Source of the DNA: Aeromicrobium massiliense JC14
GTDB lineage: Bacteria; Actinomycetota; Actinomycetes; Propionibacteriales; Nocardioidaceae
Length of the DNA stretch: 64,000 nt
Assembly (NCBI RefSeq): GCF_000312105.1
Contig: NZ_HE978638.1
Location: 612,386 to 676,385 of the forward strand
Direction of reading: 5' to 3'
Each line of letters starts with the position of its first letter. Position 1 is the first letter of the stretch. Positions 38,624 to 46,603 of this stretch are shown here, piece by piece. The position numbers were made by a program, and so were the translations under genes. The notes below the pieces were generated by a model, which ran no database searches, had not been told where the DNA came from, and saw only the letters and a list, made by a program, of their open reading frames with translations.

Positions 38624-39862
38624 TCAGGCCGCGCCCGACAGGACCTCCATCTCCACGACGCCCTCGGGGGCGTCCAGGCTCGCGGTGACCTCGCGGTCGC
38701 GCAGGTCGACGACGTGCACCTTGCCCGCGGCGGGCTCGCTCACGTAGGCGCGGTCGCCGGCGACCTTCACCAGCGGGCCGGGCAGCTGCCAGTCGTCCGC
38801 CTCGGTCCACTCCTGCACGACCGGCACCTGCGCGGTGACCTTGCCGGTCTCCTCGTCGATGACCGTGAGGTTGCCGTCGGTCGTCAACACCAGGCCCTCA
38901 CCCTCCGGGCCGCGTGCCAAGGAGCGGAACCAGTAGCTCGCCTCGAGCGACACCTTCGTGAGCGTCGCGGTGCGGCTGTCGATGAGGGCGACCTGCTCGG
39001 GTCGCTCGTGCTCGGCGTCCGGGTCGGTCTTGTAGTCGGCCAGGACGATCGGGGACTCCTCGGTGCCGGCCAGGTTGCCGGTGCGGGCGTAGTCCTCCTC
39101 GACGTCCACCTTCGTGAAGCGTCCGTCGCGGTAGACCTCGGGGCCGTTCTCGCACCCCATGACCACGGTCTGGGCCCCACCGTGGGGCGCCGCCACGGCC
39201 TCGCCGTGCACGCCCTGGCAGGTGTCGGTGCGCGCGACCTCCTCGCCCTGGGCGTCGACGACGCGCACGGTGCGGCGCTCGTCGACGGTGCCCTCGGTCA
39301 TGAGCAGCTGGCCGCCGGCGAGCGGGACGGCGACGCCGTGGTGCGGGGCCGGGGCCTCGACGGTCGTGCCCTCGGCCCCCTGCGCCAGCTCCTCGACCGG
39401 GACGACCTGCGCCGTGCCCGCGCCGTCGGAGAACAGCGCGGCGACGCCGTGGTGGGTCACGAGGTGGCCCGGCTCGGGCGCCTCGTAGGTGACGTCGGTG
39501 AGCGACGGCTCGGTCTCGTACAGGTGGCTGTGGTCGCCGTGGGCCTTCTCGACCAGGCCGGAGTCGAAGAGCGTGAAGCCGTCGCCCATGGCGACGCCGA
39601 GGTGGCGGCCGTCGCCGACGGGGGAGAGCCGCTTGAAGCCGCGCACCTCCTCCTCGCCGAGCACCTCGCCGGTGGCGGCGTCGAGGGTGGTCAGGCCGGT
39701 CTCGGTGGACACGACGATGCGGGGCAGGTGGCGGGTGACCTCGATGGTCTCGCTGGAGGAGGGCTTGGGCTCGGCGGCGTCGTCGGAGCCCTGGCCGCAG
39801 GCGGCCAGGGCGAGCGACGACGCGGTCAGGACCGCGATCGTGCGGAGGGGTGTCAGGTTCAT
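38624..39862 (-). CDS. AztD-like metal-binding lipoprotein (putative periplasmic zinc chaperone)
   Basis: The 412-residue secreted lipoprotein has signal peptide and lipobox LALAAC with Cys22. The mature part is a beta-propeller-like chain of seven-bladed type ([20 protein letters not shown], then repeated GD/DG turns) with a His-rich loop [12 protein letters not shown] and [11 protein letters not shown]. This matches AztD, the zinc metallochaperone that hands zinc to the AztC binding protein of a zinc ABC importer. No aztABC genes are in the window. A palindromic TGAGAA operator 22 bases upstream of the ATG fits Zur-type zinc control. Confidence 0.75.
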   Translation of the reverse strand: MNLTPLRTIAVLTASSLALAACGQGSDDAAEPKPSSSETIEVTRHLPRIVVSTETGLTTLDAATGEVLGEEEVRGFKRLSPVGDGRHLGVAMGDGFTLFDSGLVEKAHGDHSHLYETEPSLTDVTYEAPEPGHLVTHHGVAALFSDGAGTAQVVPVEELAQGAEGTTVEAPAPHHGVAVPLAGGQLLMTEGTVDERRTVRVVDAQGEEVARTDTCQGVHGEAVAAPHGGAQTVVMGCENGPEVYRDGRFTKVDVEEDYARTGNLAGTEESPIVLADYKTDPDAEHERPEQVALIDSRTATLTKVSLEASYWFRSLARGPEGEGLVLTTDGNLTVIDEETGKVTAQVPVVQEWTEADDWQLPGPLVKVAGDRAYVSEPAAGKVHVVDLRDREVTASLDAPEGVVEMEVLSGAA

Positions 39863-39878
39863 GGACGACGACGCTACA

Positions 39879-39899
39879 TGAGAATGAGAATCGTTCTCA
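39879..39899 (-). promoter_or_regulatory. Zur-like operator upstream of the AztD-like gene
   Basis: TGAGAATCGTTCTCA (39885–39899) is a perfect 6-3-6 inverted repeat, and a further TGAGAA half site abuts it (39879–39884). It resembles the AT-rich palindromes of Fur-family zinc regulators in actinobacteria and lies in the right place to block the promoter. Assignment to Zur is inference. Confidence 0.6.
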
Positions 39900-39949
39900 A
39901 CACGGTACCCGCGACCTGGGACGACGCCGGGTCCGTCGGCGCACGGCGG

Positions 39950-39955
39950 TAGAGT
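39950..39955 (+). promoter_or_regulatory. -10 element for pdxST
   Basis: TAGAGT predicts a start near 39962, about 26 bases before the pdxS GTG. No clear -35. No riboswitch-like fold is visible in the short leader. Confidence 0.35.
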
Positions 39956-39987
39956 GGAGACGTTCCGTCCGAGCCTTGGGAGTAGCA

Positions 39988-40884
39988 GTGAGCAACGAAG
40001 AGACCGCCGTCGGGTCGGCGCGCGTCAAGCGCGGCATGGCCGAGATGCTCAAGGGCGGCGTCATCATGGACGTCGTCGACGCCGAGCAGGCGAAGATCGC
40101 CGAGGACGCCGGCGCGGTCGCCGTCATGGCCCTCGAGCGCGTCCCGGCCGACATCCGGGCCCAGGGCGGCGTCGCGCGCATGAGCGACCCCGACCTCATC
40201 GACGGCATCATCGAGGCCGTCTCGATCCCCGTCATGGCCAAGGCCCGCATCGGCCACTTCGTCGAGGCGCAGGTGCTGCAGAGCCTCGGTGTCGACTACA
40301 TCGACGAGTCCGAGGTCCTGACCCCGGCCGACTACAGCAACCACATCGACAAGTGGGCCTTCACGGTGCCGTTCGTGTGCGGCGCGACCAACCTGGGCGA
40401 GGCGCTGCGCCGCATCACCGAGGGTGCGGCCATGATCCGCTCCAAGGGCGAGGCCGGCACCGGCGACGTCTCGAACGCCACCACGCACATGCGCCAGATC
40501 CGCCAGCAGATCCGCCGCCTGCAGAACCTGCCCGAGGACGAGCTGTTCGTCGCGGCCAAGGAGCTCCAGGCGCCGTACGAGCTGGTCAAGGAGGTCGCCG
40601 AGAACGGCAAGCTCCCCGTGGTGCTGTTCACCGCCGGCGGCATCGCCACCCCCGCCGACGCGGCCATGATGATGCAGCTGGGCGCCGAGGGCGTCTTCGT
40701 CGGCTCCGGCATCTTCAAGTCCGGCAACCCGGCCCAGCGCGCCGAGGCGATCGTGAAGGCCACGACCTTCCACGACGACCCCGACGTCATCGCCAAGGTC
40801 TCGCGCGGCCTGGGCGAGGCCATGGTCGGCATCAACGTCGAGGACGTCCCCGAGCCGCACCGGCTCGCCGAGCGCGGCTGGTGA
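39988..40884 (+). CDS. pdxS: pyridoxal 5'-phosphate synthase, PdxS subunit
   Basis: The 298-residue synthase has [20 protein letters not shown], the substrate-binding lysine Lys85 in [10 protein letters not shown], and [20 protein letters not shown]. It condenses ribose 5-phosphate, glyceraldehyde 3-phosphate and ammonia from PdxT to make PLP. The GTG start has GGGAG upstream. It overlaps pdxT by 4 bases (GTGA). Confidence 0.97.
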   Translation: MSNEETAVGSARVKRGMAEMLKGGVIMDVVDAEQAKIAEDAGAVAVMALERVPADIRAQGGVARMSDPDLIDGIIEAVSIPVMAKARIGHFVEAQVLQSLGVDYIDESEVLTPADYSNHIDKWAFTVPFVCGATNLGEALRRITEGAAMIRSKGEAGTGDVSNATTHMRQIRQQIRRLQNLPEDELFVAAKELQAPYELVKEVAENGKLPVVLFTAGGIATPADAAMMMQLGAEGVFVGSGIFKSGNPAQRAEAIVKATTFHDDPDVIAKVSRGLGEAMVGINVEDVPEPHRLAERGW

Positions 40885-41498
40885 CCGGCACGACCACCAT
40901 CGGCGTCCTGGCGCTCCAGGGTGACGTCCGCGAGCACGTGGACGCCCTGGAGCGCCTCGGCGTCCGCTCGATCCGCGTCCGCCGCCCGGCTGAGCTGGCC
41001 GAGTGCGACGCGCTCGTCCTGCCCGGCGGCGAGTCCACCACGATGTTCAAGCTGGCCCGCACGTTCGAGCTGTTCGACCCCATCGTCGAGCGGCTGCGCG
41101 ACGGCATGCCGGCCTTCGGCACGTGCGCGGGCATGATCATGCTGGCCGACCGCGTGGTCGACGGCATCGAGGGCCAGGAGACGTTCGGCGGGCTCGACGT
41201 CACGGTGCGGCGCAACGCGTTCGGCCGCCAGGTCGACTCGTTCGAGGGGCCGGTCGACGTCAAGGGCTTCGACACCGCCCTGCACGGCGTCTTCATCCGG
41301 GCGCCCTGGGTGGAGTCGGCCGGCGACGGCGTGGACGTCCTGGCCACCGTGGCCGTGGGCGATCCTGCACCGGGGGAGTCGGACACTAGAATCGTGGCGG
41401 TTCGACAGGGGTCGCTCGTGGCCACGTCGTTCCACCCCGAGGTCGGGCACGACGACCGGATGCACCGGTACTTCGTCGACCTCGTCACCACGTCGTAG
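40881..41498 (+). CDS. pdxT: pyridoxal 5'-phosphate synthase, PdxT glutaminase subunit
   Basis: The 205-residue class I glutaminase has the nucleophile Cys82 in [19 protein letters not shown], and the His/Glu pair in SFHPEVGHD. It splits glutamine and passes ammonia to PdxS. GTG start in the pdxS stop. A TAGAAT hexamer near its 3' end (41387–41392) might drive the downstream yebC gene, but no -35 supports it. Confidence 0.95.
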   Translation: MTGTTTIGVLALQGDVREHVDALERLGVRSIRVRRPAELAECDALVLPGGESTTMFKLARTFELFDPIVERLRDGMPAFGTCAGMIMLADRVVDGIEGQETFGGLDVTVRRNAFGRQVDSFEGPVDVKGFDTALHGVFIRAPWVESAGDGVDVLATVAVGDPAPGESDTRIVAVRQGSLVATSFHPEVGHDDRMHRYFVDLVTTS

Positions 41499-41511
41499 GG
41501 AAGGACAGCGC

Positions 41512-42270
41512 ATGTCAGGCCACTCCAAGTGGGCGACGACCAAGCACAAGAAGGCCGCGATCGACGCCAAGCGCGGCAAGATGTTCGCGAAGCTGATCAA
41601 GAACATCGAGGTCGCGGCGCGCACGGGCGGACCCGATCCCACGGGCAACCCGACCCTCTACGACGCCATCCAGAAGGCCAAGAAGTCGTCGGTGCCCAAC
41701 GACAACATCGACCGTGCCGTCAAGCGCGGCGGCGGCCTCGACGGCGCCGGCGTCGACTACACCACGATCATGTACGAGGGCTACGGTCCGGCCGGTGTCG
41801 CGCTGCTCGTCGAGTGCCTCACCGACAACAAGAACCGCGCCGCCATGGAGGTCCGCACCGCCATGACGCGCAACGGCGGCACCATGGCCGACCCGGGCTC
41901 GGTCTCGTACCTGTTCACCCGCAAGGGCGTCATCATCGTCGACGCCGAGCAGGAGTCGGGCCGCACCAACGAGGACGACATCCTCATGGCCGTGCTCGAC
42001 GCCGGCGCCGAGGAGGTCAACGACCTGGGTGACTCCTTCGAGGTGATCTGCGAGGCGACCGACCTGGTGGCCGTGCGCACCGCGCTGCAGGACGCCGGGC
42101 TCGACTACGACTCGGCCGACGCGTCGTTCGTCCCGTCGGTGCAGGTCGAGGTCGACGTCGACGGCGCCACCAAGGTGCTCAAGCTGGTCGACGCGCTCGA
42201 GGACTGCGACGACGTGCAGAACGTCTACGCCAACTTCGACGCCTCCGACGAGGTCATGGCCCAGGTCTGA
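41512..42270 (+). CDS. YebC/PmpR family transcription/translation factor
   Basis: The 252-residue protein starts with the hallmark [20 protein letters not shown] and has [20 protein letters not shown], then [19 protein letters not shown]. Members bind DNA as regulators, and recent work ties some to relief of ribosomes stalled at proline runs. GGAAGGACAGCGC lies upstream of the ATG. Its place before ruvCAB is conserved in many bacteria. Confidence 0.93.
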   Translation: MSGHSKWATTKHKKAAIDAKRGKMFAKLIKNIEVAARTGGPDPTGNPTLYDAIQKAKKSSVPNDNIDRAVKRGGGLDGAGVDYTTIMYEGYGPAGVALLVECLTDNKNRAAMEVRTAMTRNGGTMADPGSVSYLFTRKGVIIVDAEQESGRTNEDDILMAVLDAGAEEVNDLGDSFEVICEATDLVAVRTALQDAGLDYDSADASFVPSVQVEVDVDGATKVLKLVDALEDCDDVQNVYANFDASDEVMAQV

Positions 42271-42277
42271 CCCTCCG

Positions 42278-42691
42278 GTGGACCTGACCGCACCCGACGG
42301 CAGCCAGTGGCGCGTGGAGCGCCGCTGGCTGCCGTGGCGTCTGCGGCGGCGCGACCCCGCCGTCGCCGCCGACGCGGCCATGGATGCGACGAGCGCGGCC
42401 GACGGCGTGCTGCTCGCGCTCGGCCTGTTCCTGCTCCTGCTGGTCGTCACGGTCGCGCTGCCCTGGCTGCTCGTGGGTGCCGTCCTCGCGGTCGAGCTGG
42501 TGCTGCTGCTCGCGCTGCTCCCGGTGGCGGTCGTCCTGCGGGCGGTCCGGGTGTCGGGCTGGCCGCTCGACGTCCGGCGCGAGGGACGGCTCGTGCACGC
42601 CGAGCGCGTCCGCGGCTGGCGTGCCTCGGCCGAACGACGCCGGAAGCTCCGGGAGGCCGTGGCCCGTGGCGACGCCCTCGGTCCCGCCTGA
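42278..42691 (+). CDS. two-helix membrane protein, unknown
   Basis: The 137-residue protein has a basic N-terminal part (WRVERRWLPWRLRRRDPA), a hydrophobic hairpin of two helices (VLLALGLFLLLLVVTVALPW and VLAVELVLLLALLPVAVVLR) and a basic C-tail. It starts at GTG 7 bases after the yebC stop with little ribosome-site evidence (CCTCCGG), so it is probably coupled to yebC. A large inverted repeat follows its stop. Confidence 0.6.
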   Translation: MDLTAPDGSQWRVERRWLPWRLRRRDPAVAADAAMDATSAADGVLLALGLFLLLLVVTVALPWLLVGAVLAVELVLLLALLPVAVVLRAVRVSGWPLDVRREGRLVHAERVRGWRASAERRRKLREAVARGDALGPA

Positions 42692-42704
42692 GCCCTCCCG
42701 TCCT

Positions 42705-42767
42705 CGCTGAGCGTGACGTTGTGCACGTCCGGCCCGGCGTGTCGCGTACACAACGTCACGCTCAGCG
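42705..42767. terminator. long hairpin between the yebC unit and ruvC
   Basis: Perfect 19-base arms, CGCTGAGCGTGACGTTGTG at 42705–42723 and its complement at 42749–42767, extend inward by about four more bases with one mismatch. It is the likely terminator of the yebC transcript, without a T-tract. The odd, non-GC-biased arm sequence suggests a mobile repeat or a protein site as alternatives. Confidence 0.6.
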
Positions 42768-42847
42768 CGAGCCGCGGCCGGGGTGCTGGCGCTGCCCGTC
42801 CCGCGGACGCTTCGGCGAGTCTGCGCGGACGCGTCCGACGGCTCGGC

Positions 42848-42853
42848 TAGGGT
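42848..42853 (+). promoter_or_regulatory. -10 element for ruvCAB
   Basis: TAGGGT predicts a start near 42860 and a leader of about 24 bases holding AGAGG before the ruvC GTG. Confidence 0.4.
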
Positions 42854-42883
42854 GTCGAACATGCGTTCGCAGAGGTGGTCGTC

Positions 42884-43426
42884 GTGAGGGTGCTCGGTGT
42901 CGATCCCGGTCTCACCCGGTGCGGCGTCGGCGTCGTCGACGGCTCCGTCGGACGGCCGCTGACCATGGTCCACGTCGGCGTCGTCCGCACGCCGGCGGAG
43001 CTGGACGTCGCGCGCCGGCTGGTTCAGCTCGAGCAGGGGCTCGACGCCGCGATCGCCGAGCACCGGCCCGACGTCGTCGCGGTCGAGCGCGTGTTCAGCC
43101 AGAACAACGTCAGCACCGTCATGGGCACGGCCCAGGCCAGCGCGATTGCCATGGTCTGCGCGGCCCGGCGCGGCATCCCCGTGCACCTGCACACCCCGAG
43201 CGAGGTCAAGGCCGCGGTCACCGGCAGCGGCCGGGCCGACAAGGCGCAGGTCACCGCGATGGTGACCCGCCTGCTGCGCCTCGACACCGCGCCCAAGCCC
43301 GCCGACGCGGCCGACGCGCTCGCCCTGGCCATCTGCCACGTGTGGCGCGGTGGGGCCGGCGACCGCCTGGCCGCCGCGGTCGCCAAGTCGCGGGCCACGG
43401 GCGGCGCGGTGCGGGTGGTCCGGTGA
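42884..43426 (+). CDS. ruvC: crossover junction endodeoxyribonuclease RuvC
   Basis: The 180-residue enzyme has the catalytic Asp7 in [11 protein letters not shown], Glu in [11 protein letters not shown], and the C-terminal acidic pair in [15 protein letters not shown]. It cuts Holliday junctions driven by RuvAB. Several GTG codons are in frame; the one at 42884 is chosen because AGAGG is 8 bases before it, while the GTG at 42875 overlaps that site. It overlaps ruvA by 4 bases. Confidence 0.95.
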   Translation: MRVLGVDPGLTRCGVGVVDGSVGRPLTMVHVGVVRTPAELDVARRLVQLEQGLDAAIAEHRPDVVAVERVFSQNNVSTVMGTAQASAIAMVCAARRGIPVHLHTPSEVKAAVTGSGRADKAQVTAMVTRLLRLDTAPKPADAADALALAICHVWRGGAGDRLAAAVAKSRATGGAVRVVR

Positions 43427-44022
43427 TCTCGCACCTGCGCGGCACCGTCGCCGCCCTCACGCTCGACTCCGCCGTCCTCGACGTGTCCGGTGTCGGCTAC
43501 CTCGTGCGCTGCACGCCGGCCACCGTGTCCTCGCTGCGGCTGAACCAGGAGACCCAGCTGGCCACGTCGATGGTCGTGCGCGAGGACTCCATGACGCTGT
43601 ACGGCTTCGGCGAGCGCGAGGAGCGCGACATGTTCGAGCTGCTGCAGACCGCCAGCGGCGTCGGACCCAAGGTCGCCCAGGCCATGCTCGCCGTCCTCGA
43701 GCCCGAGCGGCTCCGCGCGGCCATCTCCGGGGGCGATCTCGCCACGCTGACCACCGTGCCCGGCATCGGTCGCAAGGGGGCCGAGCGCATCGTCGTCGAG
43801 CTGCGCGACCGCGTCGGCAAGCCGGGCAGCGCGCCCGTGGCCGCCGGCAGCGGCGGCGCGTCGTGGCGCGACCAGGTCCAGGAGGCCCTGCTCGGTCTCG
43901 GCTGGTCGGCCAAGGACGCCGACAAGGCGGTCGAGAAGGTCGCCGCCGACCTCGAGCCCGGCGCCGACGAGTCCGTGTCCACCCTGCTGCGGCTGGCCCT
44001 GCGCAGCCTGTCGAAGGCCTGA
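43423..44022 (+). CDS. ruvA: Holliday junction branch migration protein RuvA
   Basis: The 199-residue protein has an OB-fold domain I ([20 protein letters not shown]), domain II with two helix-hairpin-helix motifs ([14 protein letters not shown] and [14 protein letters not shown]), and a C-terminal domain III that contacts RuvB ([20 protein letters not shown]). It binds the four-way junction as a tetramer. GTG start within the ruvC stop. Confidence 0.96.
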   Translation: MISHLRGTVAALTLDSAVLDVSGVGYLVRCTPATVSSLRLNQETQLATSMVVREDSMTLYGFGEREERDMFELLQTASGVGPKVAQAMLAVLEPERLRAAISGGDLATLTTVPGIGRKGAERIVVELRDRVGKPGSAPVAAGSGGASWRDQVQEALLGLGWSAKDADKAVEKVAADLEPGADESVSTLLRLALRSLSKA

Positions 44023-44024
44023 GC

Positions 44025-45068
44025 GTGCACGACGACCACGACGCCATGACCGCCGAGGCGACCTCCGAGGAGCGCGCCTTCGAAGCGGCCCTGCGCCCGC
44101 GCAGCCTCGAGGAGCTGGTCGGCCAGGACCGCGTGCGCGAGCAGCTCTCGCTCGTGCTGGACGCCGCCGTCGCCCGCGGCCGCACGCCCGACCACGTCCT
44201 GCTCTCCGGCCCGCCCGGCCTGGGCAAGACGACGCTGTCGATGATCATCGCCCAGCGTCTCGGCGCACCCCTGCGCATCACGAGCGGCCCCGCCATCCAG
44301 CACGCCGGCGACCTCGCGGCGATCCTCTCGGGGGTCAACGAGGGCGACGTCGTGTTCATCGACGAGATCCACCGCATGTCGCGGCCCGCCGAGGAGCTGC
44401 TCTACATGGCGATGGAGGACTTCCGGGTCGACGTCGTCGTCGGCAAGGGCCCGGGCGCCACGGCCATCCCGCTCGAGATCCCGCCGTTCACCGTCGTCGG
44501 CGCGACGACGCGTGCCGGCCTGCTGCCCGGCCCCCTGCGCGACCGCTTCGGCTTCACCGCCAACCTCGACTACTACGGCGTCGACGAGCTGCACCAGATC
44601 GTCGACCGCTCCGCCCGGCTGCTCGACCTGCAGGTCACGCCCGAGGGCGGGCGCGAGATCGCCTCGCGCTCGCGGGGCACCCCGCGCATCGCGAACCGGC
44701 TGCTGCGCCGCGTGCGCGACTACGCCGAGGTGCGCGGCAAGGGCGTCGTCGACGTCAAGGCGGCCCGCGACGCGCTCGAGCTGTACGAGGTCGATGCGCT
44801 CGGCCTCGACCGGCTCGACCGCGGTGTGCTCACGGCGCTGTGCGCCAGCTTCGGCGGTGGCCCGGTCGGCGTCTCGACGCTGGCCGTCGCCGTGGGTGAG
44901 GAGCGCGAGACGGTCGAGGAGATCGCCGAGCCGTTCCTGGTGCGGCTCGGCTTCCTCGCGCGCACCCCGCGCGGGCGCGTGGCGACGCCGGCGGCCTGGC
45001 AGCACCTCGGGCTGCAGCCGCCGCGCGGCAGCGAGCAGCTGACGCTCGGCGACGTCGCCGACGACTGA
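44025..45068 (+). CDS. ruvB: Holliday junction branch migration helicase RuvB
   Basis: The 347-residue AAA+ motor has [20 protein letters not shown], Walker [10 protein letters not shown], Walker B FIDEIHR, sensor 1 [11 protein letters not shown], the arginine-finger region GPLRDRFGF and a winged-helix C-terminus ([16 protein letters not shown]). It drives branch migration with RuvA. GTG start 3 bases after the ruvA stop. Confidence 0.97.
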   Translation: MHDDHDAMTAEATSEERAFEAALRPRSLEELVGQDRVREQLSLVLDAAVARGRTPDHVLLSGPPGLGKTTLSMIIAQRLGAPLRITSGPAIQHAGDLAAILSGVNEGDVVFIDEIHRMSRPAEELLYMAMEDFRVDVVVGKGPGATAIPLEIPPFTVVGATTRAGLLPGPLRDRFGFTANLDYYGVDELHQIVDRSARLLDLQVTPEGGREIASRSRGTPRIANRLLRRVRDYAEVRGKGVVDVKAARDALELYEVDALGLDRLDRGVLTALCASFGGGPVGVSTLAVAVGEERETVEEIAEPFLVRLGFLARTPRGRVATPAAWQHLGLQPPRGSEQLTLGDVADD

Positions 45069-45144
45069 CGGGCCCGCGCGGGCGGCCGGTATCGTGGACC
45101 CCAGCCGGCCGCACGGTCCGGCGTCCCCACGTCCTGGAGTTGCT

Positions 45145-45447
45145 GTGGAGTTCCTGCCCCTCGTCCTGCTCGTCGTCGTCTTCTGGCTGCTCGTCCTGCG
45201 CCCCTCGCGCAAGCGTCAGCAGGAGGCGCAGCGCACCCAGGCCGCGCTCCAGCCCGGCGCGCGCGTCATGCTGACGAGCGGCCTGTTCGGGACGGTCGTC
45301 TCCATCGACGACGCCAGCCTGCACCTCGAGCTCGCACCCGGTACGGTCGTCGAGGTCCACCGCCAGGCGATCGCGCGCGTCGTCACCGACGAGCCGGCGC
45401 CGACGGAGACCAGCACGGACCTCCCCACCACCGACGACGAGCGCTGA
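45145..45447 (+). CDS. yajC: preprotein translocase subunit YajC
   Basis: The 100-residue protein has an N-terminal transmembrane helix (LPLVLLVVVFWLLVL), then RPSRKRQQEAQRTQAALQPG, RVMLTSGLFGTVVSIDD and an acidic tail. YajC joins the SecDF complex in the membrane. GTG start with CTGGAG upstream; a TATCGT -10 lies at 45090–45095. secD and secF, usually next, do not follow here. Confidence 0.9.
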   Translation: MEFLPLVLLVVVFWLLVLRPSRKRQQEAQRTQAALQPGARVMLTSGLFGTVVSIDDASLHLELAPGTVVEVHRQAIARVVTDEPAPTETSTDLPTTDDER

Positions 45448-45473
45448 GCGTCGACCGACCGAAGGATCCCCCG

Positions 45474-45911
45474 ATGAAGACCCTCAAGACTGCCGCCGCC
45501 GTCGTGCTCGCCTCCGTCGTGCTGACCGCCTGCGGCGGCAACGACACCGGCGCCTACTGCGACCGGCTCGAGAAGGCCGAGGACGACTTCAGCTCGGTGG
45601 GCCAGGACGGCAACATGTCCGACGCCTTCGACACCTTCCGCGAGCTGCGCGACGAGGCCCCCGACGCCGTCAAGGACGACTGGGAGACGCTGACCGGCGC
45701 CATCGAGGAGATGGAGAAGGCCTACGAGGACGCGGGCATCGACCTGGACAAGGTCGACGAGCTCGACGCCAGCAAGCTCTCGCAGGAGCAGGTCGCCAAG
45801 CTGTCCGAGGCCACGAAGAAGCTCGGCAACAAGGACTACACCGACGCGAGCAACAACATCTCCGAGCACGCCAAGTCCGAGTGCGACATCGACCTGGGCG
45901 CGTCGAGCTGA
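45474..45911 (+). CDS. lipoprotein of unknown function
   Basis: The 145-residue protein has a signal peptide with lipobox VLTAC (Cys20). The mature part is acidic and helical (YCDRLEKAEDDFSSVG, then DAFDTFRELRDEAPDAVKDD, then LSQEQVAKLSEATKKLG), with two further cysteines (AYCDRL and SECDID) that may pair. GAAGGATCCCCCG lies upstream of the ATG. It occupies the place of secD–secF between yajC and apt. Confidence 0.75.
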   Translation: MKTLKTAAAVVLASVVLTACGGNDTGAYCDRLEKAEDDFSSVGQDGNMSDAFDTFRELRDEAPDAVKDDWETLTGAIEEMEKAYEDAGIDLDKVDELDASKLSQEQVAKLSEATKKLGNKDYTDASNNISEHAKSECDIDLGASS

Positions 45912-45912
45912 C

Positions 45913-46452
45913 GTGACCGACCTGCAGGCGCTGCTGGACCGTCACGTCCGGCTCCTGGCCGACTGGCCCGAGCCGGGCGTGACGTTCCGCGACATCACCC
46001 CGCTCCTCGCCGACGCCGAGGCGTTCGGCCACACGATCTCCGCGCTCGCCGCCCGCGCGCTCGAGCTGGCCGGCGGCCAGGTCGACGTCGTGGTGGGCAT
46101 GGAGGCCCGGGGGTTCATCCTCGGTGGCGCGCTCGCCCGTGAGCTCGACGCCGGGTTCGTGCCCGTGCGCAAGGCCGGCAAGCTGCCCGGCCCGACGTAC
46201 GGCGTCGACTACGCGCTGGAGTACGGCACCGCGACCCTGGAGATGCACCAGGACGCCGTCGCGCCCGGCCAGCGGGCCGTCCTCGTGGACGACGTCCTGG
46301 CCACCGGCGGCACCATGGCCGCGGCCGACGACCTCGTCCGTCGCGGCGGTGGCGTCGTCGCCGGCCACCTCGTCCTGATCGAGCTCGTCGCCCTCGGCGG
46401 GCGTGCGGCGCTCGGCGCGTCCGTGCCGTACGCGGCCCTGGCCACCTACTGA
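45913..46452 (+). CDS. apt: adenine phosphoribosyltransferase
   Basis: The 179-residue enzyme has PGVTFRDITPLLADAEAF, the hood/adenine segment MEARGFILGGALARELDAGF, KAGKLPGPTYGVDYALEYGT, and the PRPP loop RAVLVDDVLATGGTMAAADD. It makes AMP from adenine and PRPP. GTG start one base after the lipoprotein stop, so the two are coupled. Normal neighbour of rel in actinobacteria. Confidence 0.95.
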   Translation: MTDLQALLDRHVRLLADWPEPGVTFRDITPLLADAEAFGHTISALAARALELAGGQVDVVVGMEARGFILGGALARELDAGFVPVRKAGKLPGPTYGVDYALEYGTATLEMHQDAVAPGQRAVLVDDVLATGGTMAAADDLVRRGGGVVAGHLVLIELVALGGRAALGASVPYAALATY

Positions 46453-46461
46453 GGAGTTCCC

Positions 46462-46554
46462 GTGCTGAGTCCCCGACACGTCCGGATCGTCGCGCTCGTG
46501 CTCGTCGCGGCGCTCGTGCTGTCCGTCGCGGCGACGCTGATCGGGACGTGGTGA
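46462..46554 (+). CDS. 30-residue single-helix membrane peptide
   Basis: After a basic start (LSPRHVRI) the peptide is one transmembrane helix, [18 protein letters not shown], ending GTW. GAGGAG lies 5 bases before the GTG, 9 bases after the apt stop, which argues for translation. Its stop lies close to the TAGACT -10 (46578–46583) of rel. Too short for family assignment. Confidence 0.45.
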   Translation: MLSPRHVRIVALVLVAALVLSVAATLIGTW

Positions 46555-46603
46555 CCACGCCGTCGCGCGTCCGCCCCTAGACTGGGTCCAGGAGGCAGAG
46601 CCC

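Noticed and set aside
39900-39987. PLP or pyrimidine-type riboswitch before pdxS
   Set aside because: The predicted leader is about 26 bases and shows no conserved fold.
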